This document shows positions 32,934-43,342 of a DNA stretch of 64,000 nt, piece after piece. The translations under genes were made by a program, and so were the position numbers. This stretch comes from Streptomyces griseus subsp. griseus (GTDB taxonomy: Bacteria; Actinomycetota; Actinomycetes; Streptomycetales; Streptomycetaceae). The stretch is from contig NZ_JOJE01000015.1 in NCBI RefSeq assembly GCF_000720255.1, positions 1 through 64,000 on the forward strand. The letters run 5' to 3'. The notes under the pieces were generated by a model, which saw only the letters and a list, made by a program, of their open reading frames with translations, did no database searches and was not told where the DNA came from. Positions within the stretch are counted from its first letter, which is position 1. Every line of letters begins with the position of its first letter.

Positions 32934-35426
32934 TCAGTTCGGGTCGGTGTCGATGATCCCGACGCGGTTGGTCCTGCTCGTCAGGGCCGGGCGCAGGGCC
33001 TGGATCACGTCCTGGACCGTGACGGGCGTCTTCTGTCCGGTGCCGCGGGTGATCAGCACGCCGTTGAAGGCGCCGCCGTACAGCTCCTTCAGCGCGGCCT
33101 CGTTGTAGCTCTCGACGAGTTTGCCGTCGACGGCCTTCACGCCGAGGAACTTCCAGAGCGAGTTCTCCGGGCTGAGCAGGACCGTGTGGTTGGCGTCGGT
33201 CTGGACCGTCACCCTGGCGGACATCGCAGGCTCGGCGAACTTCTTCATCATCCGGTCGACCTCGGCGTTGGAGATCGTCGGCTGCTGGGTGGTCGTCGGG
33301 ACCTTCACCGGCGTGGGCGAGCCGGTCTCCACCAGGGTGCGGTACGCCTGCTCGACCGACGTCTCGGCCTGGCCGACGGCGATGCCCTTGCCGGGCTTGC
33401 CGTAGACGGCGACGGCCTTGCCGGACTCGAACTTGATCGTTCCCTCGGTGACCGAGCCGGAGCCGCCCGCCGCGCTCTGCAGGGCCGCCCGCAGCTTCTC
33501 CTCGTCGACCGGCATGACGGGGTCGACGACCCGGTGCTGCCCGAAGAGCGAGCCGACCACGGAGACCGGGTTGTAGTCGCTCTTGGCGGCCGCGTCGACC
33601 GTGGCCTGCATGTCGAACTGCAGGCCCGCCTGATCGGGCTTGAGCGCGACGGTGCTGCCGTCGACGGACAGCTTCAGCGTCTGCTTGCTCCGGCCCTCGA
33701 AGGCGTTGCCGAGCTTCTTGACGGCGTCGTCACGGGTGCCGCCGCCGATGTCGACGCCGAGCACGGTGGTGCCCTTGGGCACGTCGGAATGGTTCATCAG
33801 CAGCCCGGCGCCGTAGGCACCGGCCCCGGCGACGACCACGAGACCGCCGAGCAGGACCAGCTTGCTGCGGCCCTTCTTTTTCTTCTTGGCCTGGGCCGCG
33901 GGCTTGCTCTGCGTGGCCGGCTCGGGCTTCGCGGGCGTGTGCGGCAGCGGGCCGTCGGTGTGCGCGCCGGGCCCGAACGGGCCCTGCTGGCCGGCCCCGG
34001 GCACGACGGGGATGCCGCTGGTCAGGGTGTGCCCGGAGACGTTCTCGGCGGGCCTGCCGTAGCCGCCCGCGGCGGGCTCGGGGACCTGGACCTGGGGCGT
34101 GAGGATGGCGGTGTCGTCGCTGAGGCCCGCGGCCTGGGCACGCCCGGCCCGCGGACCGGCACCCGGCGCCATGCCGGGGGCGCCGGCGCCGCCAGGACCA
34201 CCGGACACACCGGCGCCGCCGGGACCGCCAGGCCCACCGGGACCGCCAGGCCCACCGGGACCGCCGGGCCGCCCGGGACCGCCGGGGAAGCCGTTGGCGC
34301 CCGGACCACCCGGCCCACCGGGGACACGCGGGCCCGCGGGACCGCCCGGCCGGCCGTTGGCACCGGGGCTGCCCGGACGACCCGCCGCAGCGCCCGGGGC
34401 ACCCGGACCGGCCGCGCCGCCCACCGGCGGCACCATCGGGCCGTCTCCGGTGACCGGACCACCGGTCGGGCCCGCGGGGCCCTGCGGCCCGCCCTGTCCG
34501 CCGGGCCCGTTCGGCCCGGCGTAGCCACCCTGGCCGCCGGGACCGCCCGGGCCGCCCTGGCCACCCGGACCGCCGCGTCCGTTCGTACCGCCGAAGCCGG
34601 GATCGGCGAAGTTCTCGCCGAAGCTCTTCTCACCGGAACCGGTGTTCTGTCCGCCGTCGCTCTCCGAGAAGTACGGCAGCTCGTCGCGGCGCGGTTCACC
34701 GGCGCCGGGACGCGAGCCGCCCCGCGGGCCCGCGGCCAGCGCCTCGGTCACGTCGAAGGAGCCGGTGCCGCCACCGTGCCCGGGCGCCACGGGGCCGCCG
34801 GTGGCACCGGGCAGCCCCGCGCCGTTCGTACGGCCGCCCTTGGCACCCGGAACGCCCATGGAGCCGACGACACCGCCGGGACGACCGGCACCGGGCCGCG
34901 CGCCACCGGCGGCACCAGCACCTCCTGCCGCGCCCGCACCCGAGCCGCCGGAAGCAGCCGCCGTGCCCGAAGCACCCGGCAGACCTGCCCCGTTGGTGGA
35001 GCCGCTGCCCTGACCGCCCTTCGGGGCGCCGGATTTGCGGGGCGCGAACCAGTCGCTGGCCTTCTCCTCGGTCGCGGCCGAGGCCGAGGCCGCGGACTCG
35101 CCGGCCGACGGCTCGACCGCACCGGTGGGCGGCGCGGCGGCACTCGGCACCTGCGTCTCGCCCGTGTCCTCGCCACTCGCGTCGGAGTCTCCGACGGGCT
35201 TGCGCACGACGACCGGTGGAATGGGCCTGGAACCGGGGATGTTGATCCGGATCCTGGTGGTCAGCGTGGTCTCGGTCTTGCGTTCCTCCGGTTGCGCGGC
35301 CGAACGGCCCGCGTCCGTACCGGCGTCGGAAGCCATGGGGATCCCGTACGGCGGCGTGCCCGAGGGGTATGCGGCTCCACCGCGCCCGTTGGGCCCGGTG
35401 GACGGAGTGTCAGTTTCACGACTCAA
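32934..35426 (-). CDS. Membrane protein with collagen-like cytoplasmic region and peptidoglycan-binding-4 repeats
   Basis: The 830-aa product has four parts. Residues about 1-265 are disordered ([20 protein letters not shown], then Gly/Ser-rich). About 265-420 are Gly-Pro-Gly repeats resembling collagen ([14 protein letters not shown]). A membrane helix follows KKKKKGRSK at about 520-541. The outer part (545-830) has two PG_binding_4/YoaR-like units ([32 protein letters not shown] end). Such domains usually precede VanW or L,D-transpeptidase domains, but none follows here. The start is TTG with a GGGAGAA. It may link cytoplasm and wall in a structural or sensing role (inference). Confidence 0.78.
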   Translation of the reverse strand: MSRETDTPSTGPNGRGGAAYPSGTPPYGIPMASDAGTDAGRSAAQPEERKTETTLTTRIRINIPGSRPIPPVVVRKPVGDSDASGEDTGETQVPSAAAPPTGAVEPSAGESAASASAATEEKASDWFAPRKSGAPKGGQGSGSTNGAGLPGASGTAAASGGSGAGAAGGAGAAGGARPGAGRPGGVVGSMGVPGAKGGRTNGAGLPGATGGPVAPGHGGGTGSFDVTEALAAGPRGGSRPGAGEPRRDELPYFSESDGGQNTGSGEKSFGENFADPGFGGTNGRGGPGGQGGPGGPGGQGGYAGPNGPGGQGGPQGPAGPTGGPVTGDGPMVPPVGGAAGPGAPGAAAGRPGSPGANGRPGGPAGPRVPGGPGGPGANGFPGGPGRPGGPGGPGGPGGPGGPGGAGVSGGPGGAGAPGMAPGAGPRAGRAQAAGLSDDTAILTPQVQVPEPAAGGYGRPAENVSGHTLTSGIPVVPGAGQQGPFGPGAHTDGPLPHTPAKPEPATQSKPAAQAKKKKKGRSKLVLLGGLVVVAGAGAYGAGLLMNHSDVPKGTTVLGVDIGGGTRDDAVKKLGNAFEGRSKQTLKLSVDGSTVALKPDQAGLQFDMQATVDAAAKSDYNPVSVVGSLFGQHRVVDPVMPVDEEKLRAALQSAAGGSGSVTEGTIKFESGKAVAVYGKPGKGIAVGQAETSVEQAYRTLVETGSPTPVKVPTTTQQPTISNAEVDRMMKKFAEPAMSARVTVQTDANHTVLLSPENSLWKFLGVKAVDGKLVESYNEAALKELYGGAFNGVLITRGTGQKTPVTVQDVIQALRPALTSRTNRVGIIDTDPN

Positions 35427-35582
35427 GGCTGGTTCTCCCGGTTGGCTCCGCCGCCCGTCACGACCTCACGCGGGCACCTCGGCGGCGCGCACCACCATAC
35501 TGGCCACTACTGGCGCTTATCCCATGACCGCCGGGGAAACCCACACGGGACTCGCACGCGCACCGTCCGGCGAAGTGGTACG

Positions 35583-35999
35583 TCACTTGCCAAGTCGGAC
35601 GCCGTCGCCCCCTGGTTGCCACCCTCCGCCAAGGGTGGCACAGATCACAGCCAGGGCCATTCCGCCCAGCAGGAAGAGGTACGAGCCCCCGCCGGCGCCG
35701 AAGAGGAAGTCGCCCTCCGGGCGGCTGGCGGTGAGCAGGATGACCGTGACCGTCCAGCCGACGGCGGGCGCGACGGCACCACCCCGGCTGCTCGTCGCAC
35801 GGGCCCCGCCCAGGAAGAGTCCGACAGCGCCCGCGAGCGCGAGCAGCAGTCCGCCCGGGAACATGCCGGACTGGATCAGCGACCCGGCCAGGGCGACCAC
35901 CGCGCCGAGCACGAGGAGCCCCAGTAGCGCGGCGGCCCGTCCCGCGCTGGGCCGCTGCAGCGGCTGGGCGAGCATGGAGCCCCCGCCGTTGTTCTTCAT
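35583..35999 (-). CDS. DUF6113 family membrane protein
   Basis: The 138-aa protein has four predicted helices ([73 protein letters not shown]) and a SRPEGDFLF loop. The function is unknown. The ATG overlaps the mshB stop (ATGA), so it is made with MshB; the pair is common in Streptomyces as I recall. The gap to the next gene on this strand is 156 bp. Confidence 0.82.
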   Translation of the reverse strand: MKNNGGGSMLAQPLQRPSAGRAAALLGLLVLGAVVALAGSLIQSGMFPGGLLLALAGAVGLFLGGARATSSRGGAVAPAVGWTVTVILLTASRPEGDFLFGAGGGSYLFLLGGMALAVICATLGGGWQPGGDGVRLGK

Positions 36000-36883
36000 G
36001 ACGCCTCCTCGGTGCCGGCGAAGTCGATCCCCGCGGAATCGATCCCGGCGAACAGATCGGTCTCCCGCCCCCGCGGCCGCCTCCCGCGCACCAACTCGTA
36101 GTACTCGGTGGTGAAGAGGGGCTGGGCGAGTTCGTTGGAGAGCGCGAAGTACGGCTCGGCGACCTCGATCTGGGTGGCGTGCGCGCGCATCGCGGCGGCC
36201 TTGGCCGCGGCGTACGCGGAGCCGTCGATCTCGGTGGTGATCCGGTCCTCGGCGACGACGCCGGGTACGTCGTCCACGGCGGCGGCCTTGGTGAAGGGCA
36301 GGCCGGGCAGCTCGTCGCGGAGGCGGACGAAGGCGTCCTCGGCGACGGGGCGCGGGACGCGGTTCCAGTAGACCTTGGCGATCTCCCAGCCCCGCCCGGC
36401 CGCGAGTTCGGCGGCGCGCATGGCGACGCGGTGGGCCTGGATGTGGTCGGGGTGGCCATAGCCGCCGTTGTCGTCGTAGGTGACGAGGACCTGCGGACGG
36501 ACCTCCAGGATCACCTCGGCGAGGTGTCCGGCGGCCTCGTCGACGTCGGCCTGCCAGAAGCTGCTCGCCTCGTCGTTGTCGGGCAGGCCCATCATCCCGG
36601 AGTCCTGGTAGCGGGAGGGCCCGCCGAGGAGGCGGTGGTCGCGCACGCCGAGGTGGTCCATGGCCGCGCCGAGCTCCCGCAGCCGCTCACGGCCCAGGGC
36701 GTCGCCCGTCAGATGTCGCAGCTCCGGCGGGATGACCTCGCCCCGCTCACCGAGGGTGCAGGTGACCAGCGTCACATGGGCACCCTCGGCCGCGTACCGG
36801 GCCATCGTCGCGCCGTTGTTGATCGACTCGTCGTCAGGATGCGCGTGCACCAGCAGCAGACGACGGCCGGGCAGTTCCGTCAT
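35996..36883 (-). CDS. mshB: Mycothiol biosynthesis deacetylase MshB
   Basis: The 295-aa LmbE-fold metalloenzyme has the zinc motif HAHPDDES at residues about 13-20, the following TLGERGEV and [13 protein letters not shown] (third zinc histidine) patterns. It deacetylates GlcNAc-inositol to give GlcN-inositol, the second step of mycothiol synthesis. The length fits the family. There is no ribosome site; TACGCT lies at -12 to -7, so the mRNA is probably leaderless. It forms an operon with the DUF6113 gene downstream. Confidence 0.93.
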   Translation of the reverse strand: MTELPGRRLLLVHAHPDDESINNGATMARYAAEGAHVTLVTCTLGERGEVIPPELRHLTGDALGRERLRELGAAMDHLGVRDHRLLGGPSRYQDSGMMGLPDNDEASSFWQADVDEAAGHLAEVILEVRPQVLVTYDDNGGYGHPDHIQAHRVAMRAAELAAGRGWEIAKVYWNRVPRPVAEDAFVRLRDELPGLPFTKAAAVDDVPGVVAEDRITTEIDGSAYAAAKAAAMRAHATQIEVAEPYFALSNELAQPLFTTEYYELVRGRRPRGRETDLFAGIDSAGIDFAGTEEAS

Positions 36884-36889
36884 GCCCCC

Positions 36890-36895
36890 AGCGTA
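36890..36895 (-). promoter_or_regulatory. -10 box for a probable leaderless mshB mRNA
   Basis: TACGCT on the minus strand lies at -12 to -7 from the mshB ATG and no Shine-Dalgarno sequence is present. Confidence 0.5.
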
Positions 36896-36919
36896 CGGGG
36901 GTAGGAGAAACCACAGGCA

Positions 36920-37114
36920 CTAGAACTTGATGCTGCCGATCATGCTCGCCACGCTCGTCGTCAGGTCGTTGATCGTCCCCGCCATCGTCGACGAGGCGAG
37001 ATAGAAGCCGAGCAGGATGCAGACGACCGCATGACCGCCCTTCAGTCCCGACTTCTTGATCAACAAGAAGACGATGATCGCCAGCAGCACCACCGCCGAA
37101 ATCGAGAGTGCCAC
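36920..37114 (-). CDS. 64-aa two-helix membrane protein
   Basis: The product has an N-terminal helix (VALSISAVVLLAIIVFLLI), a KKSGLKGGHA turn and a second hydrophobic stretch (AVVCILLGFYLASSTMAG) followed by NDLTTSVASMIGSIKF. The GTG has an excellent GGAGGTGAG ribosome site, so it is a real gene. I recall similar proteins in Streptomyces but no function. The shape resembles small holin-like or stress membrane proteins, which I cannot support further. It stands alone, 37 bp upstream of mshB on the same strand. Confidence 0.75.
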   Translation of the reverse strand: MALSISAVVLLAIIVFLLIKKSGLKGGHAVVCILLGFYLASSTMAGTINDLTTSVASMIGSIKF

Positions 37115-37258
37115 GGCGGCTCACCTCCAAACAGAGCGCGGCCATTTGTAAATCCATACGACGGGCAGCAGGTTCATACCCACACAGCGCTAGTGATCAT
37201 AACTATGAGTACGCGCGCATCGGTCGGCGCACAGCCGCACAAGGGGGCGCACGGCCAA

Positions 37259-37264
37259 TATGGT
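37259..37264 (+). promoter_or_regulatory. -10 box for a probable leaderless S9 peptidase mRNA
   Basis: TATGGT is at -12 to -7 from the ATG at 37271, and no ribosome site is seen. Confidence 0.45.
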
Positions 37265-37270
37265 CATGGC

Positions 37271-39388
37271 ATGACGACCGAGCCTGACTCCTTCCCCCGA
37301 CGGCACGCCCGTACCCAGCGGTTCTCGCTCGGCGCGCCGCGTTCGTTCACCGTGGCTCCCGACGGTTCCCGTGTCGTGTTCCTGCGCTCCGCCTCCGGTA
37401 CGGACCGGGCGGGCGCGCTGTGGGTCCTCGATCCGGCGGACGGCCGGGAGCGGGTGGCGGCCGACCCGTACGCCCTGCTGGGCGGCGCCTCGGAGAACCT
37501 GTCGGCCGAGGAGCGGGCCCGGCGCGAACGCAGCCGCGAGGGGGGTGCCGGCATCGTCGGCTACGCCACCGACGCGGCCGTCGAGCTGGCCTCTTTCGCC
37601 TTGTCAGGGCGGCTCTTCACGGCGGAGCTGCGGGCCGGAACGGCACGCGAGCTGCCCGTGTCCGGACCGGTGATCGACCCGCGCCCGTCCCCCGACGGAC
37701 GGCGGATCGCCTACGTCGCCGGCGGCGCCCTGCGCGTGGTGGGCGCCGAGGGCGAGGGCGACCGGGCGCTCGCCGAACCGGAGTCGAAGGGGGTGTCGTA
37801 CGGCACGGCCGAGTTCATCGCGGCCGAGGAGATGGCGAGGTCACGCGGCTTCTGGTGGTCGCCCGAGGGTGATCGCCTGCTGGTGGCGCGGGTGGACGAC
37901 ACGCCGGTGGGGCGGTGGTGGATCTCCGATCCCGCGCAGCCGAAACGTGACCCACAACACGTGGCATATCCGGCGGCGGGCACCGCGAACGCGGAGGTCC
38001 GGCTGTTCGTGACCGACCTGGACGGGGCCCGCACCGAGGTCGTCTGGGACCGTGCGCGCTATCCGTATCTGGCGCGAGTGCACTGGTCAGCGGCGGGTGC
38101 GCCGCTGTTGCTCGTGCAGGCCCGCGACCAGCGCAGCCAGCTGTACCTGGCGGTGGATCCGGACTCCGGACAGACCCGGATGGTGCACGCGGACGAAGAT
38201 CCGATTTGGCTTGATCTTTTCCCTGGAGTGCCGTGCTGGACCCCCTCGGGACGGCTCGTGCGGATCGCCGACGAGGGCGGCGCGCGGGTCCTCACGGTCG
38301 GCGAACGGCCCCTGACCGGGGCGCAGTTGCACGTCCGGGCGGTGCTGGACGTCTCCGACGAGGATGTACTGGTCTCGGCCTCGGCCGGGGAGCGCGCGGC
38401 GGTGCCGGAGACCGGCGAGGTGCATGTGTATCGCGTCAACGAGCTGGGGGTCGAGCGCGTCTCGCAGGAGCCCGGCGTTCACGCGGCGGTGCGCGCCGGG
38501 GGCGTGACCGTGCTGGTGTCGGCCGTGCTGGAACGGCCGGGGGCCAAGGTGCGGGTGCTGCGCGACGGGAAGCCGGTGGCTACCGTGACGTCGTATGCCG
38601 AGGATCCCGGTCTGTCCCCGCGCGTGACGCTCACCGAGGGGGGCGCACGCCGCATCCCGTGCGCCGTGCTTATGCCAACGGACTACCGCGGTGACACTCC
38701 CCTCCCCGTCCTCCTGGACCCCTATGGTGGCCCGCACGGCCCGCGGGTGATGGCCGCGCACAACGCGCACCTCACCTCGCAGTGGTTCGCCGACCAGGGT
38801 TTCGCGGTGGTCGTCGCCGACGGGCGCGGCACCCCGGGCCGCTCCCCCGCCTGGGAGAAGGCGGTCCACCACGACTTCACGGTCTCGCTGGAGGACCAGG
38901 TCGACGCGCTCCAGGACCTCGCCGAGCGGCACCCGCTGGACCTGTCCAAGGTGGCGATCCGAGGCTGGTCCTACGGCGGCTGGCTGGCGGGCCTGGCGGT
39001 GCTTCGCCGGCCGGACGTCTTCCACGCGGGCATCGCGGGCGCCCCGGTGACGGACTGGCGGCTGTACGACACCCACTACACGGAGCGGTATCTGGGCGAC
39101 CCGGCCGCCTTTCCGGAGGCGTACGCCCGCAGCTCGCTCGTGACCGACGAGGGGCTGTCGTCCCCCGCGGAGCCGCACCGCCCGCTGATGATCGTGCACG
39201 GGCTGGCCGACGACAACGTGGTGGTCGCGCACGCCCTGCGGCTGTCCTCCGCCCTGCTGGCCGCGGGCCGCCCGCACGAGGTGCTGCCCCTGTCCGGCGT
39301 GACCCACATGACCCCGCAGGAGCAGGTCGCGGAGAACCTGCTGCTGCTTCAGGTGGATTTCCTGAAGCGTTCGCTGGGCCTGTCCTAG
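37271..39388 (+). CDS. S9 family prolyl oligopeptidase (DPP IV-like)
   Basis: The 705-aa protein has an N-terminal beta-propeller (PDGSRVVFLR; PDGRRIAYVAGG; SPEGDRLLVARVDD) and a C-terminal alpha/beta hydrolase domain with the catalytic Ser in GWSYGGWLAG, Asp in HGLADDNVV and His in GVTHMTPQ. No signal peptide is seen, so it should be cytoplasmic, cleaving after proline in short peptides. Its position next to three oligopeptide importers suggests it may process imported peptides (inference). ATG 37205, 22 codons upstream in frame, is an alternative start. A terminator follows. Confidence 0.92.
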   Translation: MTTEPDSFPRRHARTQRFSLGAPRSFTVAPDGSRVVFLRSASGTDRAGALWVLDPADGRERVAADPYALLGGASENLSAEERARRERSREGGAGIVGYATDAAVELASFALSGRLFTAELRAGTARELPVSGPVIDPRPSPDGRRIAYVAGGALRVVGAEGEGDRALAEPESKGVSYGTAEFIAAEEMARSRGFWWSPEGDRLLVARVDDTPVGRWWISDPAQPKRDPQHVAYPAAGTANAEVRLFVTDLDGARTEVVWDRARYPYLARVHWSAAGAPLLLVQARDQRSQLYLAVDPDSGQTRMVHADEDPIWLDLFPGVPCWTPSGRLVRIADEGGARVLTVGERPLTGAQLHVRAVLDVSDEDVLVSASAGERAAVPETGEVHVYRVNELGVERVSQEPGVHAAVRAGGVTVLVSAVLERPGAKVRVLRDGKPVATVTSYAEDPGLSPRVTLTEGGARRIPCAVLMPTDYRGDTPLPVLLDPYGGPHGPRVMAAHNAHLTSQWFADQGFAVVVADGRGTPGRSPAWEKAVHHDFTVSLEDQVDALQDLAERHPLDLSKVAIRGWSYGGWLAGLAVLRRPDVFHAGIAGAPVTDWRLYDTHYTERYLGDPAAFPEAYARSSLVTDEGLSSPAEPHRPLMIVHGLADDNVVVAHALRLSSALLAAGRPHEVLPLSGVTHMTPQEQVAENLLLLQVDFLKRSLGLS

Positions 39389-39394
39389 GCGGGC

Positions 39395-39428
39395 AACGGG
39401 CCGGGGGACATGGTGCCCCCGGCCCGTT
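39395..39428. terminator. Bidirectional terminator between peptidase and Opp cluster
   Basis: A perfect 13-bp stem (39395-39407 with 39416-39428, 8-nt loop) lies just after the peptidase stop and downstream of the convergent ABC operon. Confidence 0.8.
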
Positions 39429-39535
39429 CACGGCACCCGCACGGCCGTACGCTGTTCAGCCTGACGCGTCCGTATATCGGAATCGGGTCGGCCAAGTTGC
39501 CTGCGTGTTAACGAGGTTGCGGCCGATTTGCGGGG

Positions 39536-40537
39536 CTATGCGAAGTGGCAGGCCACTTCGTGCACGGCGACGGACCCCGTCGGGCCGCCCCCGGTCGGGG
39601 CCGCGAGCTCCGGCATCTCCAGCGCGCAGCGCTCCTGTGCCATGCGGCAGCGGGTACGGAAGCGGCAGCCCGAGGGTACGTCCGCCGGGGACGGCACGTC
39701 CCCCGTCAGGATGATCCGCTCCCGCTTCTCCCGGCCCTCGGGATCGGGCACCGGCACCGCGGACAGCAGCGCCTGGGTGTAGGGGTGCGCGGGCCGGTCG
39801 TAGATCCCGGTGTCCGTGCCGGTCTCCACGATCCGCCCGAGGTACATCACCGCGACCCGGTCCGAGATGTGCCGCACGACGGACAGGTCGTGGGCGATGA
39901 AGACGTAACTCAGCTCGAACTCCCGCTGCAGCCGGGCCAGGAGGTTGACGACCTGCGCCTGCACCGAGACGTCGAGGGCCGACACCGGTTCGTCGGCCAC
40001 GACCACCTCGGGGCGCAGCGCCAACCCCCTTGCGATGCCGATGCGTTGGCGCTGTCCGCCGGAGAACTGGTGCGGGTAGCGGTTGATGTGCTCGGGGCTG
40101 AGGCCGACGACCTCCAGCAGCTCCTGGACCCGCCCGCGCCGCTCGCCCTTCGGGGCCGCCTCCGGGTGGATCTCGTACGGCTCCCCGATGATGTCGCCCA
40201 CCGTCATACGGGGGTTGAGCGAGGTGTACGGATCCTGGAACACCATCTGGATGTTGCGGCGCACGGCCCGCAGGGCGCGGCCGGACAGCCTGGTGATGTC
40301 CTCGCCCTTGTAGTGGATCGCACCGGCCGTGGGCCTCTCCAGGTGGACCAGCAGCCGGGCGAGGGTCGACTTGCCGCAGCCGGACTCGCCGACGACACCG
40401 AGGGTCTCGCCCCGGCCGAGGGTGAGGTCGACACCGTCGACGGCCCTGACCGCGCCGGCCCGTCTCCCGAAGCGGACGCCCCGGGTGAGCGGATAGTGCT
40501 TGACCAGCCCGCGGACCTCCAGAATCGGCTCAGCCAT
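39536..40537 (-). CDS. Oligopeptide/dipeptide ABC transporter ATPase (OppF/DppF type)
   Basis: The 333-aa ATPase has Walker [10 protein letters not shown], signature SGGQRQR, Walker [13 protein letters not shown] and H-loop [11 protein letters not shown], and the C-terminal oligopeptide-ABC region with [14 protein letters not shown] cysteines. Its ATG overlaps the OppD-like gene by 8 bp and has a GGAGGGAG ribosome site. It is the last gene of a five-gene unit, binding protein, permeases B and C, ATPases D and F, the standard Opp/Dpp order, unlike the two bldK-type units further right. Confidence 0.93.
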   Translation of the reverse strand: MAEPILEVRGLVKHYPLTRGVRFGRRAGAVRAVDGVDLTLGRGETLGVVGESGCGKSTLARLLVHLERPTAGAIHYKGEDITRLSGRALRAVRRNIQMVFQDPYTSLNPRMTVGDIIGEPYEIHPEAAPKGERRGRVQELLEVVGLSPEHINRYPHQFSGGQRQRIGIARGLALRPEVVVADEPVSALDVSVQAQVVNLLARLQREFELSYVFIAHDLSVVRHISDRVAVMYLGRIVETGTDTGIYDRPAHPYTQALLSAVPVPDPEGREKRERIILTGDVPSPADVPSGCRFRTRCRMAQERCALEMPELAAPTGGGPTGSVAVHEVACHFA

Positions 40538-41504
40538 GCAGACACTCCCTCCAGAGGTGGCAGGCACTGCCCCGACGCGCGTCCACCGTGTGCAGCGGCG
40601 GTACGTCGGTGCGGCACTCGTCCCGGGCCCTGGGACAGCGCGGGTGGAAGGCGCAACCGGACGGGACGGTCAGGAGGTTGGGGGGCAGGCCCCTGATGGC
40701 GTGCAGCTCCCGGCCCTTGTGGTCCAGGCGTGGGATGGAGTCGAGGAGGCCCTGGGTGTAGGGATGCGCGGGTGCCCGGTAGAGGTCGTGCACCGGGGCC
40801 GACTCCACGATCCGGCCCGCGTACATCACGGCGATCCGGTCGGCGACGTCGGCGACCACGCCGAGGTCGTGGGTGATCAGGACGAGCGCCATGCCGGTCT
40901 CGCGCCGCAGCTCGGCGAGGAGTTCCATGATCTGGGCCTGGACGGTGACGTCGAGGGCGGTGGTGGGTTCGTCGGCGATGACGAGGGCCGGTTCCAGGGC
41001 CAGCGCCATCGCGATCATGATGCGCTGGCGCATACCGCCAGAGAACTGGTGGGGGTACTGCCTGATCCGCTCCTTCGCGGCCGGGATGCGGACCCGGTCC
41101 ATCAGCTCGACGGCCTTCACGCGCGCGTCCCTCTTCGACATCCCCCGGTGGACGACGAACATCTCGCCGAGCTGGTCTCCCACGGTGAGGACGGGGTTGA
41201 GCGAGGACAGCGCGTCCTGGAAGATCATCGCCATCTCGGCGCCCCTGATCCGGCGTCGCTCCTCCCGCGTCAGTTTCAGCAGGTCCCGGCCCTGGAAGAG
41301 GATCTCGCCGCCGGTGATCCGCCCCGGTGGGGTGTCGAGGATGCCCATGACCGCCTGGGCCGTGACCGACTTGCCGGAGCCGGACTCGCCCAGCACGGCG
41401 AGCGTCTCGCCCGCGGCCACGCCGTAGCTGACGCCGTTGACGGCCCGGGCGACCCCGTCCCTGGCCCGGAACTCCACGTGCAGGTCGCGCACTTCGAGGA
41501 GCAT
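40530..41504 (-). CDS. Oligopeptide/dipeptide ABC transporter ATPase (OppD/DppD type)
   Basis: The 324-aa ATPase has Walker A GESGSGKS, signature SGGMRQR, Walker [12 protein letters not shown] and H-loop [11 protein letters not shown], plus the C-terminal cysteines [14 protein letters not shown] found in peptide importers, which may carry a cluster. It pairs with the OppF-like protein to power the two permeases upstream. It starts 7 bp after the permease stop. Confidence 0.93.
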   Translation of the reverse strand: MLLEVRDLHVEFRARDGVARAVNGVSYGVAAGETLAVLGESGSGKSVTAQAVMGILDTPPGRITGGEILFQGRDLLKLTREERRRIRGAEMAMIFQDALSSLNPVLTVGDQLGEMFVVHRGMSKRDARVKAVELMDRVRIPAAKERIRQYPHQFSGGMRQRIMIAMALALEPALVIADEPTTALDVTVQAQIMELLAELRRETGMALVLITHDLGVVADVADRIAVMYAGRIVESAPVHDLYRAPAHPYTQGLLDSIPRLDHKGRELHAIRGLPPNLLTVPSGCAFHPRCPRARDECRTDVPPLHTVDARRGSACHLWRECLHG

Positions 41505-41511
41505 GACGCCG

Positions 41512-42420
41512 TCACCTCAGCTTCGGGTCGAGGGCGTCGCGCACCGCGTCGCCCAGCATGATGAAGGCGAGCACCGTGACCGCCAGGGCGCCGGACGGCC
41601 ACAGCAGGGCGTGCGGGGCGGTGCGGACGTAGGGGGAGGCGGCGGAGATGTCGATCCCCCAGGACACGCTCGGCGGTTTCAGCCCCACTCCGAGGTAGGA
41701 CAGGGTCGCCTCCAGGGCGATGTAGGTGCCGAGCGCGATGGTCGCCACGACGATCACCGGGGCGACCGCGTTGGGCGCGATGTGCCGCAGCAGGATCCGG
41801 GAGTGGGAGGCGCCGAGGGCGCGGGCGGCCTGGACGTAGTCGTTCTGCTGGACGGTGACGACCGAGCCGCGGGCGATCCGGGAGATCTGCGGCCAGCCCA
41901 GCAGCACCATGAATCCGATGACCGGCCAGACGGTGTCGCTGGTCACCACGGAGAGGAGGACGAGGCCGCCGAGGACGACCGGGATGGCGAAGAAGACGTC
42001 GGTGATCCGGGACAGCACCGCGTCCCCCGCCCCTCCGAAGAACCCGGCGAGCCCGCCGAGGACCGAGCCGAGCAGCGCGACCCCGAGGGTGGCGCAGACG
42101 CCGACCGTGACGGACGTACGGGCGCCGTACACGGTGCGGGTGTAGACGTCGCAGCCCTGGCCGTCGTAGCCGAAGGGGTGGCCGGGTCCGGGGCCCTGCC
42201 GGGACTTGGCGAGGTCGCAGGCGAGGGGGCTGCCGGAGGCGATCGCCGCGGGCCACAGGGAGACGAAGACCAGGAAGAGGATGACCAGCGCCGAGACCAC
42301 GAAGACGGGGTTGCGGCACAGGTCCCGCCGGGCGTCGGACCACAGGCTGCGGGGCCTGTCGAGGCGGGCCGACGCCGTTTCCGCGCCGATGCCGGCGACC
42401 GGATCGATGAGCTCAGACAT
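41512..42420 (-). CDS. Oligopeptide/dipeptide ABC permease (OppC/DppC type)
   Basis: The 302-aa protein has six predicted helices, an N-terminal OppC_N segment (RSLWSDARRDLCRNP) and the EAA-type loop YVQAARALGASHSRILLRHI followed by NAVAPVIVVATIALG. It forms half of the membrane channel with the OppB-type protein, whose gene overlaps its start by 8 bp. The C-terminus GDAVRDALDPKLR is typical. Confidence 0.93.
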   Translation of the reverse strand: MSELIDPVAGIGAETASARLDRPRSLWSDARRDLCRNPVFVVSALVILFLVFVSLWPAAIASGSPLACDLAKSRQGPGPGHPFGYDGQGCDVYTRTVYGARTSVTVGVCATLGVALLGSVLGGLAGFFGGAGDAVLSRITDVFFAIPVVLGGLVLLSVVTSDTVWPVIGFMVLLGWPQISRIARGSVVTVQQNDYVQAARALGASHSRILLRHIAPNAVAPVIVVATIALGTYIALEATLSYLGVGLKPPSVSWGIDISAASPYVRTAPHALLWPSGALAVTVLAFIMLGDAVRDALDPKLR

Positions 42421-43336
42421 GGCGGATCCTCGGGTCGAGCACGGCGTACAGGAGGTCGACCAGCAGGTTGGCCGCCAGGAACACCAGGACCAGGACGGTC
42501 ACGAAACCGACGACGGTCTGGGTGTTCTGGCGGAGGATGCCCTGGTAGAGCTGGTAGCCGACGCCGTGGATGTTGAAGATGCGCTCGGTGACGATCGCCC
42601 CGCCCATCAGGGCGCCGATGTCGGTGCCGATGAAGGTGACCACGGGGATGAGGGAGTTGCGCAGCAGGTGCCGGGTGACGATCCGGCGCCGGGGCAGCCC
42701 CTTGGCGAGGGCCGTGCGGACGTGGTCGGAGCTCCGGTTCTCCGCCAGGGACGTCCGGGTCAGGCGGGTGACGTAGGCGAGGGAGACGGAGGCCAGCACC
42801 AGGCCCGGCACGATCAGCTCGCCGAAGCCGGCCTCGGAGGAGACGGAGGGTCTGATCCAGCCCCACTCGACGCCGAGGAGCAGTTGGAGCAGCAGCCCGG
42901 TGACGAAGGTGGGCACGGAGACGACGACCAGGGTGAGCACCAGCACGCCGGTGTCGACGGGCCGGCCGCGGCGCAGGCCGGTGACGACGCCCAGGGTGAT
43001 CCCGACGACGACCTCGAAGAGGATCGCGACGACGGTCAGGCGGACGGTGACGGGGAAGGCGGTCGCCATCAGCTCGGTGACCGGACGGCCGTCGAACGCC
43101 GTACCGAAATCACCGGTGAGGACGTTGCCCAGGTAGGTCAGGTACTGCCGCCACACGGGCTGGTCGAGGCCGAACTCCTCGCGGAGCCGGGCGGTGGTCG
43201 CCGCGTCGCACTGCCGCTCCCCGCACAGGCCCGCGACGGGGTCGCCCATCACGTTCACCATCAGGAAGATCAGCAGGGTGGCGCCGACGAACACCGGGAC
43301 CATCTGGAACAGGCGCCGGACGACATGGCGTCCCAT
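42413..43336 (-). CDS. Oligopeptide/dipeptide ABC permease (OppB/DppB type)
   Basis: The 307-aa protein starts MGRHVVRRLFQMVPVFVGAT and has the family EAA loop HVRTALAKGLPRRRIVTRHL and final YAVLDPRIRHV. The external loop after helix 1 holds a cysteine pair (LCGERQC). It follows the binding-protein gene by 6 bp. With the OppC-type partner it forms the channel. Confidence 0.93.
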   Translation of the reverse strand: MGRHVVRRLFQMVPVFVGATLLIFLMVNVMGDPVAGLCGERQCDAATTARLREEFGLDQPVWRQYLTYLGNVLTGDFGTAFDGRPVTELMATAFPVTVRLTVVAILFEVVVGITLGVVTGLRRGRPVDTGVLVLTLVVVSVPTFVTGLLLQLLLGVEWGWIRPSVSSEAGFGELIVPGLVLASVSLAYVTRLTRTSLAENRSSDHVRTALAKGLPRRRIVTRHLLRNSLIPVVTFIGTDIGALMGGAIVTERIFNIHGVGYQLYQGILRQNTQTVVGFVTVLVLVFLAANLLVDLLYAVLDPRIRHV

Positions 43337-43342
43337 GGCGGC

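Noticed and set aside
34180..34620. Possible CRISPR or minisatellite array
   Set aside because: The repeats are Gly-Pro codons in frame within one gene, without uniform repeat and spacer lengths.
31932..35927. A 1331-codon open frame on the plus strand
   Set aside because: It is antisense to the ABC ATPase and the 830-aa gene, which have clear motifs, and its composition is the Gly/Arg/Ala bias expected of a G+C-rich shadow frame.
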